From assembly GCF_036967205.1 (NCBI RefSeq), contig NZ_CP146022.1, forward strand, positions 8,122,001-8,186,000: a stretch of DNA of 64,000 bases, in the 5' to 3' direction. The DNA comes from Streptomyces sp. Q6. GTDB lineage: Bacteria; Actinomycetota; Actinomycetes; Streptomycetales; Streptomycetaceae. This document shows positions 1 to 8,634 of this stretch, one piece after another (the first letter of the stretch is position 1; each line of letters begins with the position of its first letter). Made by a program: the position numbers and the translations under genes. Under the pieces are notes generated by a model. The model did no database searches, had not been told where the DNA came from, and worked only from the letters and a program-made list of their open reading frames with translations.

Positions 1-2
1 TC

Positions 3-134
3 GCCGGACATTCGTCCTTCACCGACGCCGTGCACAGCGGAGCGATCCGGGCGGACGGCGACACCGGTGTGCTGGCGACCTTCCAGTCGCTCCTCGAACA
101 GCCGGGCGCCGCCTTCCCGATCGTCCTACCGTGA
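3..134 (+). CDS. Alkyl sulfatase-like protein, C-terminal end (partial)
   Basis: Only the last 43 codons are in the window; the gene enters from the left edge and stops with TGA at 132-134. The tail reads GDTGVLATFQSLLEQ followed by FPIVLP. This resembles the end of the SCP2-like domain that closes metallo-beta-lactamase-fold alkyl sulfatases (BDS1/SdsA type), where a GD-x-LxxLxxLLD stretch precedes FxIVTP. The catalytic zinc domain lies outside the window. The next gene converges on it 22 bases away. The assignment rests on a short tail, so confidence is moderate. Confidence 0.5.
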   Translation, partial: AGHSSFTDAVHSGAIRADGDTGVLATFQSLLEQPGAAFPIVLP

Positions 135-156
135 CGGATCGCGCGACCGCTTTGGG

Positions 157-618
157 CTACCGCAGCGCGTACATGCGGATGGCCACCACGTCGTCGCCCT
201 CGGGCCGCGCCAGGCCCACGAAGACCGTCTCGGCGAGCCAGCGATGGGCGCGAGCGTCGGTGCGGAAGACGGGGTGCGTGCGGTAGTAGTGGCCCGCGTG
301 CGTGACCTGGAGGTCGCCGTCGAACTGGTCCGGCACGTCCGGCGCGGGACGGTAGTAGCCGCGGTTGACCACGTCTATCACGGCTCCGTCCTCGGCCCGG
401 AGGAGATACCGGGCATCGAGCTCGCAGACCTCGCCGCGCGTGCTGCTCCAGTCGCCGCCGCCCGCGAGCACCGTGCCGCGCAGCAGCGGACCGTCGACGG
501 TGCCGCCGACGATCGGCGTGAACTCGGTGACCTCCCCGTCGCCATGGCCGATGTGCAGGGACGGTTCGAGGTGCGCGCGGATCTCGAACGCAAAGGTCAG
601 GGCCGGGGAGAAGGACAT
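157..618 (-). CDS. DUF3237 family protein
   Basis: A 153-residue protein. The ATG at 618 was chosen because the family begins close to MSFSPALTFAFEIRA. It matches DUF3237, a small beta-barrel family of unknown chemistry: VGGTVDGPLLRGTVL in the first half, then a core with paired aromatic residues (NRGYYRP, HYYRTHPVFRT) and a final WLAETVFVG. No catalytic set is established for the family. It is the last gene of the minus-strand peptide-uptake operon and overlaps the end of the preceding ATPase gene by 22 bases, so it is translationally coupled. Its role is probably accessory to breakdown of the imported compound, which is inference. Confidence 0.8.
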   Translation of the reverse strand: MSFSPALTFAFEIRAHLEPSLHIGHGDGEVTEFTPIVGGTVDGPLLRGTVLAGGGDWSSTRGEVCELDARYLLRAEDGAVIDVVNRGYYRPAPDVPDQFDGDLQVTHAGHYYRTHPVFRTDARAHRWLAETVFVGLARPEGDDVVAIRMYALR

Positions 619-1469
619 GATGTGACTCCGTTGTCGAGAAGGGGTGTCGGTGTGGTGGACGGTGTATCGGAACCGAGACGGCGGCTGGGCTTCCAGCCCC
701 GGCGGGGCACCGAGTCCAGCAGCGCGCGGGTGTACGGATCGCGCGGCGCGTCCAGCACGGACAGCGTGCGGCCGCTCTCGACGACGCGGCCCCGGTGCAT
801 GACGACGATGTCGTCGCACAGGTGCTGGACGATGCCCAGATCGTGGGTGATGAACAGGTAGGCGATGTCCGAGCGTTCGCGGATCTCCCGCAGCAGCGCG
901 ATGATCTGCGCCTGCACGGACACGTCCAGCGCGGCGACCGCCTCGTCGAGAATCAACAGCCGCGGCTCGACCGCCACGGCACGTGCGATGGCCACCCGCT
1001 GCCGCTGACCTCCGGACAGGGAACGCGGCAGCGACCGCGCCTGCCGCGCGCCGAGCCCCACCTGGTCGAGCAGTTCCGCCGTACGGCGCCGCAGCGCCTC
1101 GCCCCTCAACTCGGTGTGCAGCGACAGGACTTCACCGATGCTGTCCGCCACCCGCTGATGCCGGTCCAGCGACGCGTACGGGTCCTGGAAGACCATCTGG
1201 ACGCACCGGGCGAACCGTCTGCGCTCGGCCGACTTGGCCCCGCGTCCGGGCGGCACCCTGCCGTCCAGGCGGAGCGTGCCCGCGGTGAGCGGTTCGAGGC
1301 CGGCGATCATGCGCGCCGTGGTGGTCTTGCCCGAACCCGACTCGCCGACCACGGCCAGCGAGGCCCCGCGAGCCAGCGTCACGGTGATGTCGTCGACCGC
1401 GACGAGGTCGCCGAAGGTCTTGCGCAGACCGACCGCCTCCAGGGCGGGCGGTGCGGCGTCGTCAGTCAT
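597..1469 (-). CDS. Oligopeptide/dipeptide ABC transporter ATPase (OppF/DppF type)
   Basis: A 290-residue cytoplasmic ATPase that would power peptide import together with the other ATPase and two permeases. Visible motifs are Walker A GESGSGKT (about residues 42-49), Q-loop MVFQDP, signature LSGGQRQR (151-158), Walker B LLILDE (171-176) and the H-loop THDLG. The usual EPVSALD after Walker B reads EAVAALD here, a mild change. The C-terminus lacks the cysteine-rich tail seen in many OppF proteins and ends in a Thr/Pro-rich stretch. The start overlaps the end of the upstream ATPase by 8 bases. Peptide specificity is inferred from family and neighbours. Confidence 0.9.
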   Translation of the reverse strand: MTDDAAPPALEAVGLRKTFGDLVAVDDITVTLARGASLAVVGESGSGKTTTARMIAGLEPLTAGTLRLDGRVPPGRGAKSAERRRFARCVQMVFQDPYASLDRHQRVADSIGEVLSLHTELRGEALRRRTAELLDQVGLGARQARSLPRSLSGGQRQRVAIARAVAVEPRLLILDEAVAALDVSVQAQIIALLREIRERSDIAYLFITHDLGIVQHLCDDIVVMHRGRVVESGRTLSVLDAPRDPYTRALLDSVPRRGWKPSRRLGSDTPSTTPTPLLDNGVTSCPSPRP

Positions 1470-2463
1470 GGCGTGCGCTCCTGTCCTTGCCGGGTGGCGT
1501 GGCGACGGAGGGGAAATGGCAGGCGGCCGAACCGGAGGCGACCGGCCGCGACTGCGGGCGCTCGCTCGCGCAGACGTCCTGCGCGGCCGGGCAGCGGGGC
1601 GCGAAGGCGCATCCCGCTCCGACCTCGAACCCCGACAGCGGCCTGCCGCCGATGGTCCGCAACGGCTGCGCGCCCGCCCCGGGATCGGGCCGTGACGCGA
1701 GCAGGGCGCGCGTGTAGGGGTGTGCGGAGCCGTCGTGCAGACGCGCCGCCGGGACCTGTTCGACCACCGAGCCCGCGTACATGACGGCGATGCTGTCGCA
1801 GACGGCCGTGGCCAGGGCCAGGTCGTGGGTGATGAACAGCAGGGCCAGGCCCCGCCGCACGCGCGCCTCGTCGATGATCGCCATCACCTCGGACTGCGTG
1901 GTGACGTCCAGGGCCGTCGTCGGTTCGTCGGCCAGCAGCAGCCGCGGCTCACCGAGCAGCGCCGCCGCGATCATCACGCGTTGCAGGAGCCCGCCGGACA
2001 GCTCGGCCGGACGCTGGCGAAGGCGGCGCGACGCGTCCGCGATCCCCACCTCGCGCAGCAGGTCCACGGCCTTGGCCTCGGCACTCCCGCGCCGCTCCGC
2101 GCGGGTGGCGACCAGCCCCTCGGTGAGGAAGTCACCGACGGTACGCAGGGGATTGATGTGCGCCCGGGGGTCCTGGAAGATCATCGCGATCTCCCGGCTG
2201 CGCAGTGCGCGCAGCGCCGTCGGGCCCATCGCGGTGACCGACGCCCCGTCGAAGCGGACCTCGCCCCCGACCCGGGCGCCGGGCGGCAGCAGGCGCAGCA
2301 CCGACCGCGCGGTGAGCGACTTCCCCGAGCCGGACTCACCGACCAGCCCCACGGCGCCCCCCGTCGGCACGGACAGGTCCACGCGGTGGATGACGGCGCG
2401 CTGTTCACCGTCGACCGGCAGGGTGACGCGCAGCCCGTCGAACTCCAGCAGCGGCTTGTTCAT
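1462..2463 (-). CDS. Oligopeptide/dipeptide ABC transporter ATPase (OppD/DppD type)
   Basis: A 333-residue ATPase starting MNKPLLEFDGLRV at an ATG on 2463. Motifs are Walker A GESGSGKS, Q-loop MIFQDPRAHINP, Walker B LLLADEPTTALD and H-loop FITHDL. The signature is LSGGLLQR instead of the common LSGGMRQR. The C-terminus has the OppD/DppD cysteine module (GCAFAPRCPAAQDVC). It overlaps the permease upstream by 4 bases and the second ATPase downstream by 8, as in a tightly coupled operon. Together the two ATPases form the heterodimer typical of this transporter family. Confidence 0.92.
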   Translation of the reverse strand: MNKPLLEFDGLRVTLPVDGEQRAVIHRVDLSVPTGGAVGLVGESGSGKSLTARSVLRLLPPGARVGGEVRFDGASVTAMGPTALRALRSREIAMIFQDPRAHINPLRTVGDFLTEGLVATRAERRGSAEAKAVDLLREVGIADASRRLRQRPAELSGGLLQRVMIAAALLGEPRLLLADEPTTALDVTTQSEVMAIIDEARVRRGLALLFITHDLALATAVCDSIAVMYAGSVVEQVPAARLHDGSAHPYTRALLASRPDPGAGAQPLRTIGGRPLSGFEVGAGCAFAPRCPAAQDVCASERPQSRPVASGSAACHFPSVATPPGKDRSARHD

Positions 2464-3335
2464 CGGTCCTCTCCCAACAGTCGGCGGGACAGTGCGCCGC
2501 CGAGCAGATTGCAGGCGATGACGAAGACGACGATGACCAGACCCGCGTACAGAGCCTGTCCGGGCTGTCCGGCGAGGATGCCCGGCGCGCCGGAGGCCAC
2601 CGTCAACCCCCATTCGGCGGTGGGTGGTTGGCTGCCGAGGCCGATGAACGAGAAGGCCGCCACGTCGAGCATCGTGTAGCCGAAGGAGGTGGTCGCCTGC
2701 ACCAGTACCAGCGGCAGCAGATTGGGCAGCAGATGGCGCAGACAGATCCGCGGTCCCGACATGCCGAGCATGCCGAGGGCGGAGACGTAGGGGAGGGACC
2801 GCTCGCGCAGCGCGGAACTGCGCACGACGCGGGCGACATACGGGAGATACGCGAGCGACAGGGTGGCCACGGCGATGTCCAGGCCCGCGCCGAAGACCGC
2901 CGCGCCGACCACGGCGAGGACCAGCCCCGGAAAGCCGAAGACCAGGTCGAGGAAGCCGGACACGAGCCGGTCGTACCAGCCGCCGAGCCACGCGGCGGAC
3001 ACCGCGAGACCGGTGCCGACGACGCCCGCGATGAGCGTGATGAGGGCGGGCGCCAGGAGGCTCGGCCGCGCCCCGTACAGCAGCCGGGACAGCAGGTCGC
3101 GACCGGTGTCGTCGGTGCCGAGCCAGTGCGCCGCCGAACCGCCCTGGGACACGGCGAGGGGATCCACGGCGTTCGGATCGTACGGAGCGAGGAGCGGCGC
3201 GCACACGGCCGCCAGGATCACGAGGGCGACGACGGACCCGGAGGCGATCAGCACGCCCCGGCCCCGGGCGAGAGCGCGGACCCGGCCCGCGGAGAGCCGC
3301 CCGCCGGACAGGGACGCCAGTCGGTAGGTGCTCAC
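2460..3335 (-). CDS. Peptide ABC transporter permease (DppC/OppC type)
   Basis: A 291-residue inner-membrane permease with about six membrane segments. The N-terminal helix (VLIASGSVVALVILAAVCA) precedes the DppC hallmark APYDPN and the LGTDDTGRDLLSRLLYG motif. The EAA-type loop that contacts the ATPases is around SALGMLGMSGPRICLRHLLPN. The GTG at 3335 was chosen because it gives a 4-base overlap with the stop of the upstream permease and the normal family length. Longer readings upstream are out of character for the family. Confidence 0.92.
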   Translation of the reverse strand: MSTYRLASLSGGRLSAGRVRALARGRGVLIASGSVVALVILAAVCAPLLAPYDPNAVDPLAVSQGGSAAHWLGTDDTGRDLLSRLLYGARPSLLAPALITLIAGVVGTGLAVSAAWLGGWYDRLVSGFLDLVFGFPGLVLAVVGAAVFGAGLDIAVATLSLAYLPYVARVVRSSALRERSLPYVSALGMLGMSGPRICLRHLLPNLLPLVLVQATTSFGYTMLDVAAFSFIGLGSQPPTAEWGLTVASGAPGILAGQPGQALYAGLVIVVFVIACNLLGGALSRRLLGEDR

Positions 3336-4282
3336 CGGCCGCCTCCCCACGGGACGCGGTGGTCCAGCGCGGCGGTGACGACGTCCACCACGGTGTTGAT
3401 CACGGCGAACGCCACCACCGTGAGCAGCGCCACCGCCTGCACCACGGCCAGGTCCTGCTGGGCGGCGCTCTGGACCAGCAGGGCGCCGACACCGTTGAGA
3501 CCGAAGGCCTGTTCCACGATGGCGCTCCCGGCGATCAGCCCCGCGACGGCCACTCCGGCGACCGAGGCGATCGGCGCGGAGGCGTTGCGCAGGATGTGCT
3601 TGCGGATGACGAGACGTTCCCCGATGCCCCGGCTCCGGGCCGTCTGCACGTGCTCGGAGACGAGTTCGGCCCGGACCGCCGACCGCGTCACCTGGGCCAC
3701 GTACGCGAGCCAGGAGGCGGCGAGCGCGACGGCCGGCAGCGTGAGGTGTTCGAGCCGCCCGGTGAACCCGGACCCGCTGCCGTACGCCGGGAGCCACGCC
3801 AGCCGTACGGCGAAGAGCCAGATCAGGAGCGTGGCCATGACGAACACGGGGACGGCCATGAGCGTGGTGGCGACCACCGTCACGGTGGTGTCGGCCAGAC
3901 GGCCGCGCAGCGCGGCCACCGTGCCCGCGGTGACACCGAGGACGACGATGAGCAGGGCCGCGTACCCGATGAGGAACAGCGTGTTCCCGGCCCGGTCGGC
4001 CAGCAGATGGGTGACGGAGTCCTGATAGCTGAGGGACTCTCCGGCGTCCCCGCGCACGATGCCGCTCAGCCAGCGCCAGTAGCTCTCCAGGAACGGGTCG
4101 TCCAGGTGGTACTGCCGGTGGATCTCCTTGAGCAGCCCGGGACTCGGCTCCTTGCCACCGCCGACCAGCAGGGTGGCCGGGTCGCCGGGGGAGAGGAACA
4201 GCGCGCCGTAGACGGCGACGCTCGCGACGAGCAGGGTCACCGCCAGGGCGGCCGCGCGCCGGGCGACGAAGCGGGCGATCAC
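3332..4282 (-). CDS. Peptide ABC transporter permease (DppB/OppB type)
   Basis: A 316-residue permease beginning MIARFVARRAAALAVTLL at a GTG on 4282, which overlaps the stop of the solute-binding-protein gene by 4 bases. DppB features are visible: an N-terminal helix, FLSPGDPA, then LDDPFLESYWRWL before the transport core. The ATPase-contact loop is around SEHVQTARSRGIGERLVIRKHILRN. The C-terminal half carries further membrane helices. It pairs with the DppC-type permease directly downstream. Confidence 0.92.
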   Translation of the reverse strand: MIARFVARRAAALAVTLLVASVAVYGALFLSPGDPATLLVGGGKEPSPGLLKEIHRQYHLDDPFLESYWRWLSGIVRGDAGESLSYQDSVTHLLADRAGNTLFLIGYAALLIVVLGVTAGTVAALRGRLADTTVTVVATTLMAVPVFVMATLLIWLFAVRLAWLPAYGSGSGFTGRLEHLTLPAVALAASWLAYVAQVTRSAVRAELVSEHVQTARSRGIGERLVIRKHILRNASAPIASVAGVAVAGLIAGSAIVEQAFGLNGVGALLVQSAAQQDLAVVQAVALLTVVAFAVINTVVDVVTAALDHRVPWGGGR

Positions 4283-5934
4283 GAGGTGCCCTTCCCGGTA
4301 CCGCCGAGGTAGGCGGCCCAGGGCATGTTGAGGTACGCGAAGGAGGCGGGCGCGCCGCTCAGGCGCTTGTTGAGGAACAGCCGCTCGTACGGGGACGCGA
4401 GCGGCACCACCGGAAGATCCTTGGTGTACAGCGCCTGCGCCTGGTTGAACAGGGCTGCCGAGTCGGTGGCCCGCAAGGTGGCCTGGGCCCTCCCGAGGAG
4501 CGAAGTCACCTTCGTGTTGCGGTAGTCGGTCCAGTTGAACGGTGACGTGGGTGACGTCATGAGCTGCGCGTACGAGAGCGGGTCGGGGATCTCGACGTAG
4601 CCGAGGACCATCGTCGCGTCCAGGCCCTCGCGCAGCGACGGGTCGAAGAACAGGCCCGACATCTGCGTGGGCTGGAGCTGCTTGATGACCAGCTTGAGGC
4701 TGATCTTCTCGGCTCCCGCCTGGAGGAAGGTGAGCGTCTGCTGCGACTGCTGGTCGCCCGCGGCGACGGCGACATTCAGGGTGCGCCGGGCCGGATCCGC
4801 CTGTGTGACCAGCTTCTTGGCCCGCTCGACGTCGACCTCGGGCACATCGGGGAGGGCGTCGTAGCCCTTCGCGTAGGTGTCGGCGGCGTCGCCGTGCTCC
4901 CACACCAGCGGTGGGTTGAACGTCTTGAGCTGTCGTGCCGCACCGGCGTACACGTTCGTGACGAGGGCCTTGCGGTCGAGGACGAGGGACAGTGCCTGGG
5001 CCACACGGTGATCGGCGAGTGGTGAGCCGGGCCCGATGGCGGCGATGAAGACGGTCTGCGCAGAGGGGCCGTGGTGCAGCGTGCCCACGGAGGAGGCGGA
5101 CAGGGCACGGGCCCCGGAGGAGCTGATCTCGTAGCTGCCGTCGACCTGCCCGGACAGCAGCGCGCTGGTGAGGGTCGAGCCGTCGGTGATGAACTTGAAG
5201 GTGAGCTTCCTGACCTTGGGCTTCAGGGACGCGTCCCAGTAGTCCGCGTTACGGGTCGCGGTGATCGACTCGCCCGGCTTCCACGCGTCCAGCTCGAAGG
5301 GGCCCGTGCACATCAGGCCCCCCTTGGCGGTTCCGTAGGAGCGGCCCGCGCGCTTCATGTACGCGGCTTCGTTGACCGTGCCGAAGCTCGTCGCCAGCGA
5401 CTTGAGGAACATCTCGTCCGGGACCTTGAACCGGACCGTCACCTGGTGGGTCCCGGTCGCGGTGATCGTCTTCACGGTGGCCAGGAGCGCGGTGTTGACG
5501 CCTTGCGTCGCCGGGTCCTGCTGCCGCAGGAGGCTGGCGACGACATCGTCCGCGGTCATGGGGCGCCCGTCCCAGAACCTGACGTCCTTGCGCAGATCGA
5601 GGACGAGCGTGGTGTCGTCGGGCCGCTTCCAGGACGCGGCCAGTCCGGGAGCCGTCGTGTAGTCAGGCCGCAACCGGAGCAGGGAGTCGCAGAGGTTGGC
5701 CTTCACGGTGCTCGGCGAGTAGTCGGCGATCTTCGCCGAGTCCAGCGTCCTGGGCTCGCCCATGGGGAGGTTCCAGGTGACGCTGTCGAGGGGCCGGCCG
5801 GCGGCGGGCGTGGTGAGGGTGAGCTTCGGGGCGTGCGGCGCCGGTTGGGCGCCGGAGCCCGAGGTACAGGCGGTCGCCGTCAGCAGGACGCACAGCGCGC
5901 CGGCGAGCGAGGGAATGGTTCTGGGAGCCTGCAT
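4279..5934 (-). CDS. ABC transporter substrate-binding lipoprotein (SBP family 5)
   Basis: A 551-residue extracytoplasmic receptor for a peptide-like solute. The signal peptide ends in a lipobox (LTATAC, Cys about residue 23), so it should be lipid-anchored. The SBP_bac_5 fold is supported by WNLPMGEPRTLDSAKI near the start, then RLRPDYTTAPGLAASW and LRKDVRFWDGRPMTADDVVASL. It is the first transporter gene and lies 93 bases after the stop of the hydrolase gene, probably in the same transcript. The solute is not deducible; the CocE-type hydrolase and linked amidase suggest a small amide or peptide. Confidence 0.9.
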   Translation of the reverse strand: MQAPRTIPSLAGALCVLLTATACTSGSGAQPAPHAPKLTLTTPAAGRPLDSVTWNLPMGEPRTLDSAKIADYSPSTVKANLCDSLLRLRPDYTTAPGLAASWKRPDDTTLVLDLRKDVRFWDGRPMTADDVVASLLRQQDPATQGVNTALLATVKTITATGTHQVTVRFKVPDEMFLKSLATSFGTVNEAAYMKRAGRSYGTAKGGLMCTGPFELDAWKPGESITATRNADYWDASLKPKVRKLTFKFITDGSTLTSALLSGQVDGSYEISSSGARALSASSVGTLHHGPSAQTVFIAAIGPGSPLADHRVAQALSLVLDRKALVTNVYAGAARQLKTFNPPLVWEHGDAADTYAKGYDALPDVPEVDVERAKKLVTQADPARRTLNVAVAAGDQQSQQTLTFLQAGAEKISLKLVIKQLQPTQMSGLFFDPSLREGLDATMVLGYVEIPDPLSYAQLMTSPTSPFNWTDYRNTKVTSLLGRAQATLRATDSAALFNQAQALYTKDLPVVPLASPYERLFLNKRLSGAPASFAYLNMPWAAYLGGTGKGTS

Positions 5935-6027
5935 GAGGGAGCTCCTCGGGGAGGTGGGTCGAGGTGGTGGATTCCTTGGGGCGGGGTGGTGCGGTGGTGC
6001 GGGTGATCCGTCGGGCGGGCGGTCGGC

Positions 6028-7728
6028 TCAGGGAGCGGCCTGCGGCACGACCGTGACGGCGAGGTGCGAGGCGCGCACTCCGCCGGTGCGCAGGGTCTGG
6101 GTGCTCGGCTTCGCGGTGAGCGCGGTCCACGGGTTCTCGCCGGTGCCCGGCGCCGGCAGGAAGAGCGGATGGTCGCTGCTCGCGAGGAGCAGCGCGATCC
6201 GGTGGCCGGGGCGCAACCGGTAGCCGGTGTGGCCGAGTTCGACCCGGATCTCGTCCGCGGTCTCGCCCGCGTGCACGGTGGTCTGGCCGCGGGCGACGAG
6301 GTGGGCCCGGCCGTCGGGGCCGAGGTCGACGACCTTGGCGAAGACGTCGAACACCTCGGCGGTACTGGTGACGTGCAGCCCGACCGCGACCGGACCGGCC
6401 AGGTCGAGGGGCTCCGACAGCACGGGCCCCGAGAAGGCGAGCACGTCCTCCCGCGCGGCCACGGGCGCCAGATCGGGGTGGTCGTGCAGATAGGCGAACG
6501 AGTCGTCGACCAGCGAGGGGACCGGGGCGTCGGGATCGTGCGTCCACCGCACGGCCCCGTCCTCGTCGCCGGGTCGGTCACTGAGGGAGCCCGCCGGCAG
6601 CGGGCCGAGCGCGTCGGCGGGCTCACCGAGCCAGAAGGTGCGTACGGCGCTGTCGGCCGGGGGCCACACGGACGAGGTCCGCCAGCCGGAGTGCCCGAGC
6701 TCCCATCTCACCTTGGACAGCGAGGAGAGGGGCCGCACCTCCTTGAGGAAGACGTCGAAGAACTCGATCGCCGGGTTCGCGTAGTCCGGCAGCATGCGGG
6801 CCAGCGCGGCCTCGTTGGTGTTGTGGTCGTTCGCGGCGGAGACCGGGGCCTGCGCCAGGCGGTAGTTCTCGTGGTCGACCGCTCCGGCCCACAGGTACTG
6901 GACCGCGTCCCAGCCGGGCCTGGAGGCCAGTTCCATGTAGTCCCGCATGTGCGCGCCGACGATGTTGTCGAACCAGCCGACGCAGTGCAGCACCGGCACC
7001 GGCCGGGCGTCGAACGGATGCAGACCCGGCTGGGTGGAGAGGCCCGCCTGCCGGGGCGCCAGCAGATCGAACCAGAACGAGCGGGCGCCGATCGCCCGGA
7101 AGGCCTCCTCGTACTGGTCGATGACGGGCCGTCGGGAGCGGTCGATCGTGTACGTGTAGGACGCGTTGTCCACCCAGTGGTGGGCGAAGTACTCGATGCC
7201 CTCCAGCCAGACCGGTGCGCGCTGTCCCTCGGGTTGCCAGATCGCGTTGAAGTCCGCGGCGGTCACGCGCGGCACGATGGCGCGCAGCGCCGGGTGCTGC
7301 GCCGCGACGGCGGCCCACTGGGTGAACCCGTAGTAGGAGTCGCCGAACATGCCGACGCGGCCGTTCGACCACGTCTGGTGCACGATCCAGTCGATGGTGT
7401 CGTAGCCGTCCTGCGGTTCGCGCAGGAAGGGCACCGTGGTGCCGCCGGAGCGGAACTTGCCACGGACGTCCTGCACCACCACGGCGTAACCGCGGGCGGT
7501 GAACAGGCGGGCCACCCGGTCGAGATACACGTACCGGCTGTTCTTGTCGTAGGGCAGCCGGACCAGGACCGTCGGGAACGTCCCGGCGTGGTCGTCGGCC
7601 GTGTCGGTCTGCCGCGCGGGCAGGTAGACGTCGGTGGCGAGCCGTACGCCGTCGCGCATACGGGTCATGTACTGACGGGCGTCCTCGGGGACCGGTGCCG
7701 CACTGATCCGCTCGAAGGGGAAAGGCAT
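6028..7728 (-). CDS. CocE/NonD family hydrolase (X-Pro dipeptidyl-peptidase S15 fold)
   Basis: A 566-residue serine hydrolase. It opens with the S15-type segment MRDGVRLATDVYLPA, and the nucleophile motif is GMFGDSYYG with Ser at about residue 131. QDVRGKFRSGG is the typical strand before it. The C-terminal jelly-roll domain characteristic of CocE/X-Pro peptidases follows (DLAGPVAVGLHVTSTAEVFDVFAKV). The ATG at 7728 follows a GGAG ribosome site. No secretion signal is seen, so it probably acts in the cytoplasm on what the adjacent importer brings in. A near-perfect 30-bp operator lies just upstream and is shared with the divergent TetR gene. Confidence 0.88.
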   Translation of the reverse strand: MPFPFERISAAPVPEDARQYMTRMRDGVRLATDVYLPARQTDTADDHAGTFPTVLVRLPYDKNSRYVYLDRVARLFTARGYAVVVQDVRGKFRSGGTTVPFLREPQDGYDTIDWIVHQTWSNGRVGMFGDSYYGFTQWAAVAAQHPALRAIVPRVTAADFNAIWQPEGQRAPVWLEGIEYFAHHWVDNASYTYTIDRSRRPVIDQYEEAFRAIGARSFWFDLLAPRQAGLSTQPGLHPFDARPVPVLHCVGWFDNIVGAHMRDYMELASRPGWDAVQYLWAGAVDHENYRLAQAPVSAANDHNTNEAALARMLPDYANPAIEFFDVFLKEVRPLSSLSKVRWELGHSGWRTSSVWPPADSAVRTFWLGEPADALGPLPAGSLSDRPGDEDGAVRWTHDPDAPVPSLVDDSFAYLHDHPDLAPVAAREDVLAFSGPVLSEPLDLAGPVAVGLHVTSTAEVFDVFAKVVDLGPDGRAHLVARGQTTVHAGETADEIRVELGHTGYRLRPGHRIALLLASSDHPLFLPAPGTGENPWTALTAKPSTQTLRTGGVRASHLAVTVVPQAAP

Positions 7729-7750
7729 GGGGCATCTCCAGCCAAATGAA

Positions 7751-7780
7751 ATACAACAGCGTTGTGCAACGCTGTTGTAT
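7751..7780. promoter_or_regulatory. Perfect inverted-repeat operator between hydrolase and tetR
   Basis: Two 14-base arms (ATACAACAGCGTTG and its exact reverse complement) are separated by 2 bases. The site lies 23 bases upstream of the hydrolase start and 82 bases upstream of the divergent tetR start. A copy matching at 24 of 30 positions precedes the amidase gene at 8513. This fits the binding site of the TetR protein encoded beside it; the link is inferred from position and recurrence. Confidence 0.8.
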
Positions 7781-7862
7781 GACAACATTGCAGCTGTTCT
7801 TCACCCCGTCAACACCCGTCAGCACCCGCCCGTACCCCCAACACCCCCGTGAGGTCGATGAC

Positions 7863-8438
7863 ATGCCGATCGAAGTAGACGCAGCGCAGCGGCTCGACGA
7901 GATCGCCGCCGCCACCATCGATGTGGCCCGCGAGCGGGGCGTGCGCGCCGTGACGATCCGGGCCGTCGCCGAGAAGCTCGGCGGATCGACGGCGATGGTC
8001 ACCAACTACGTCCGCAGCCGGGCCGACCTCATGGTCAACGCGCTGCGCCGCGCGGAACGGGAGTGGGGCCGCGAGGTGGAGCGGATGCTCGACGGGGTGC
8101 CCGCGCCGGAGCGGCTGCCGGCGCTGGCGCGCTGGATGTGCACGACCGCGGACGACGACGAGGTGATGCGCCGGCTCCTGATGGAGATCGTCGGCGCGGG
8201 ATCCGGCTCGGGCAGCGAGATGCGGCAGGTCCGGACGGTGGCCCGCGCCCAGCACGCCGAACTGGTCGAGGTGGTGACCGAGGCCGGGACTCCCGCCCCC
8301 GAACTCGCCGCCGACCTGCTGCATCTGCTCTTCCGTGGCTACTGGCTGTCCACCCTCGAAGACCCCGACGGCTGGTCGGCCGAGCGGGGTACGCGCACCG
8401 TCCTGGCGGCCGTGGAACTTCTCCGATCGGGTAAGTGA
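7863..8438 (+). CDS. TetR family transcriptional regulator of the peptide/amidase locus
   Basis: A 191-residue regulator. The N-terminal helix-turn-helix runs over about residues 10-55 (EIAAATIDVARERGVRAVTIRAV, then STAMVTNYVRSRADLM). The C-terminal helical domain would bind the inducer. The ATG at 7863 was chosen because it is preceded by GAGGT and starts just ahead of the HTH; reading further upstream would run translation through the operator. It is divergent from the hydrolase operon, and the operator pattern predicts control of itself, that operon and the amidase. A short palindromic stem follows the stop. Confidence 0.88.
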   Translation: MPIEVDAAQRLDEIAAATIDVARERGVRAVTIRAVAEKLGGSTAMVTNYVRSRADLMVNALRRAEREWGREVERMLDGVPAPERLPALARWMCTTADDDEVMRRLLMEIVGAGSGSGSEMRQVRTVARAQHAELVEVVTEAGTPAPELAADLLHLLFRGYWLSTLEDPDGWSAERGTRTVLAAVELLRSGK

Positions 8439-8453
8439 CCAGGGCCGGAGGCG

Positions 8454-8471
8454 CCTGACGGGCCCGTCAGG
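8454..8471 (+). terminator. Palindromic terminator-like stem after tetR
   Basis: CCTGACGGGCCCGTCAGG is a perfect 18-base palindrome 16 bases after the tetR stop. It has no U tract, as is common in Streptomyces. It separates tetR from the amidase promoter region. Confidence 0.5.
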
Positions 8472-8512
8472 GCCTTGACAACCCGCGGGGGGCGGATGAG
8501 TCTGAGCACTCG

Positions 8513-8542
8513 ATGCAACGCCGTTGTATGACGCTGTTGTAT
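8513..8542. promoter_or_regulatory. Second TetR-type operator, upstream of the amidase
   Basis: This 30-base site matches the operator at 7751-7780 at 24 of 30 positions, with the right arm (ACGCTGTTGTAT) identical and the left arm diverged at three positions. It ends 92 bases before the amidase start. A TTGACA at 8475-8480 could be a -35 element upstream of it. The better-conserved first site may bind more tightly. Confidence 0.75.
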
Positions 8543-8634
8543 TTCTGGTCGGAGTGGTCCTCCGACGCCCCTTGCGCGCGGCCGGTCCTTTGGGTGAGGC
8601 GCGGGCACCCCCTTGTCAGAGGTGAGAGGCGATC

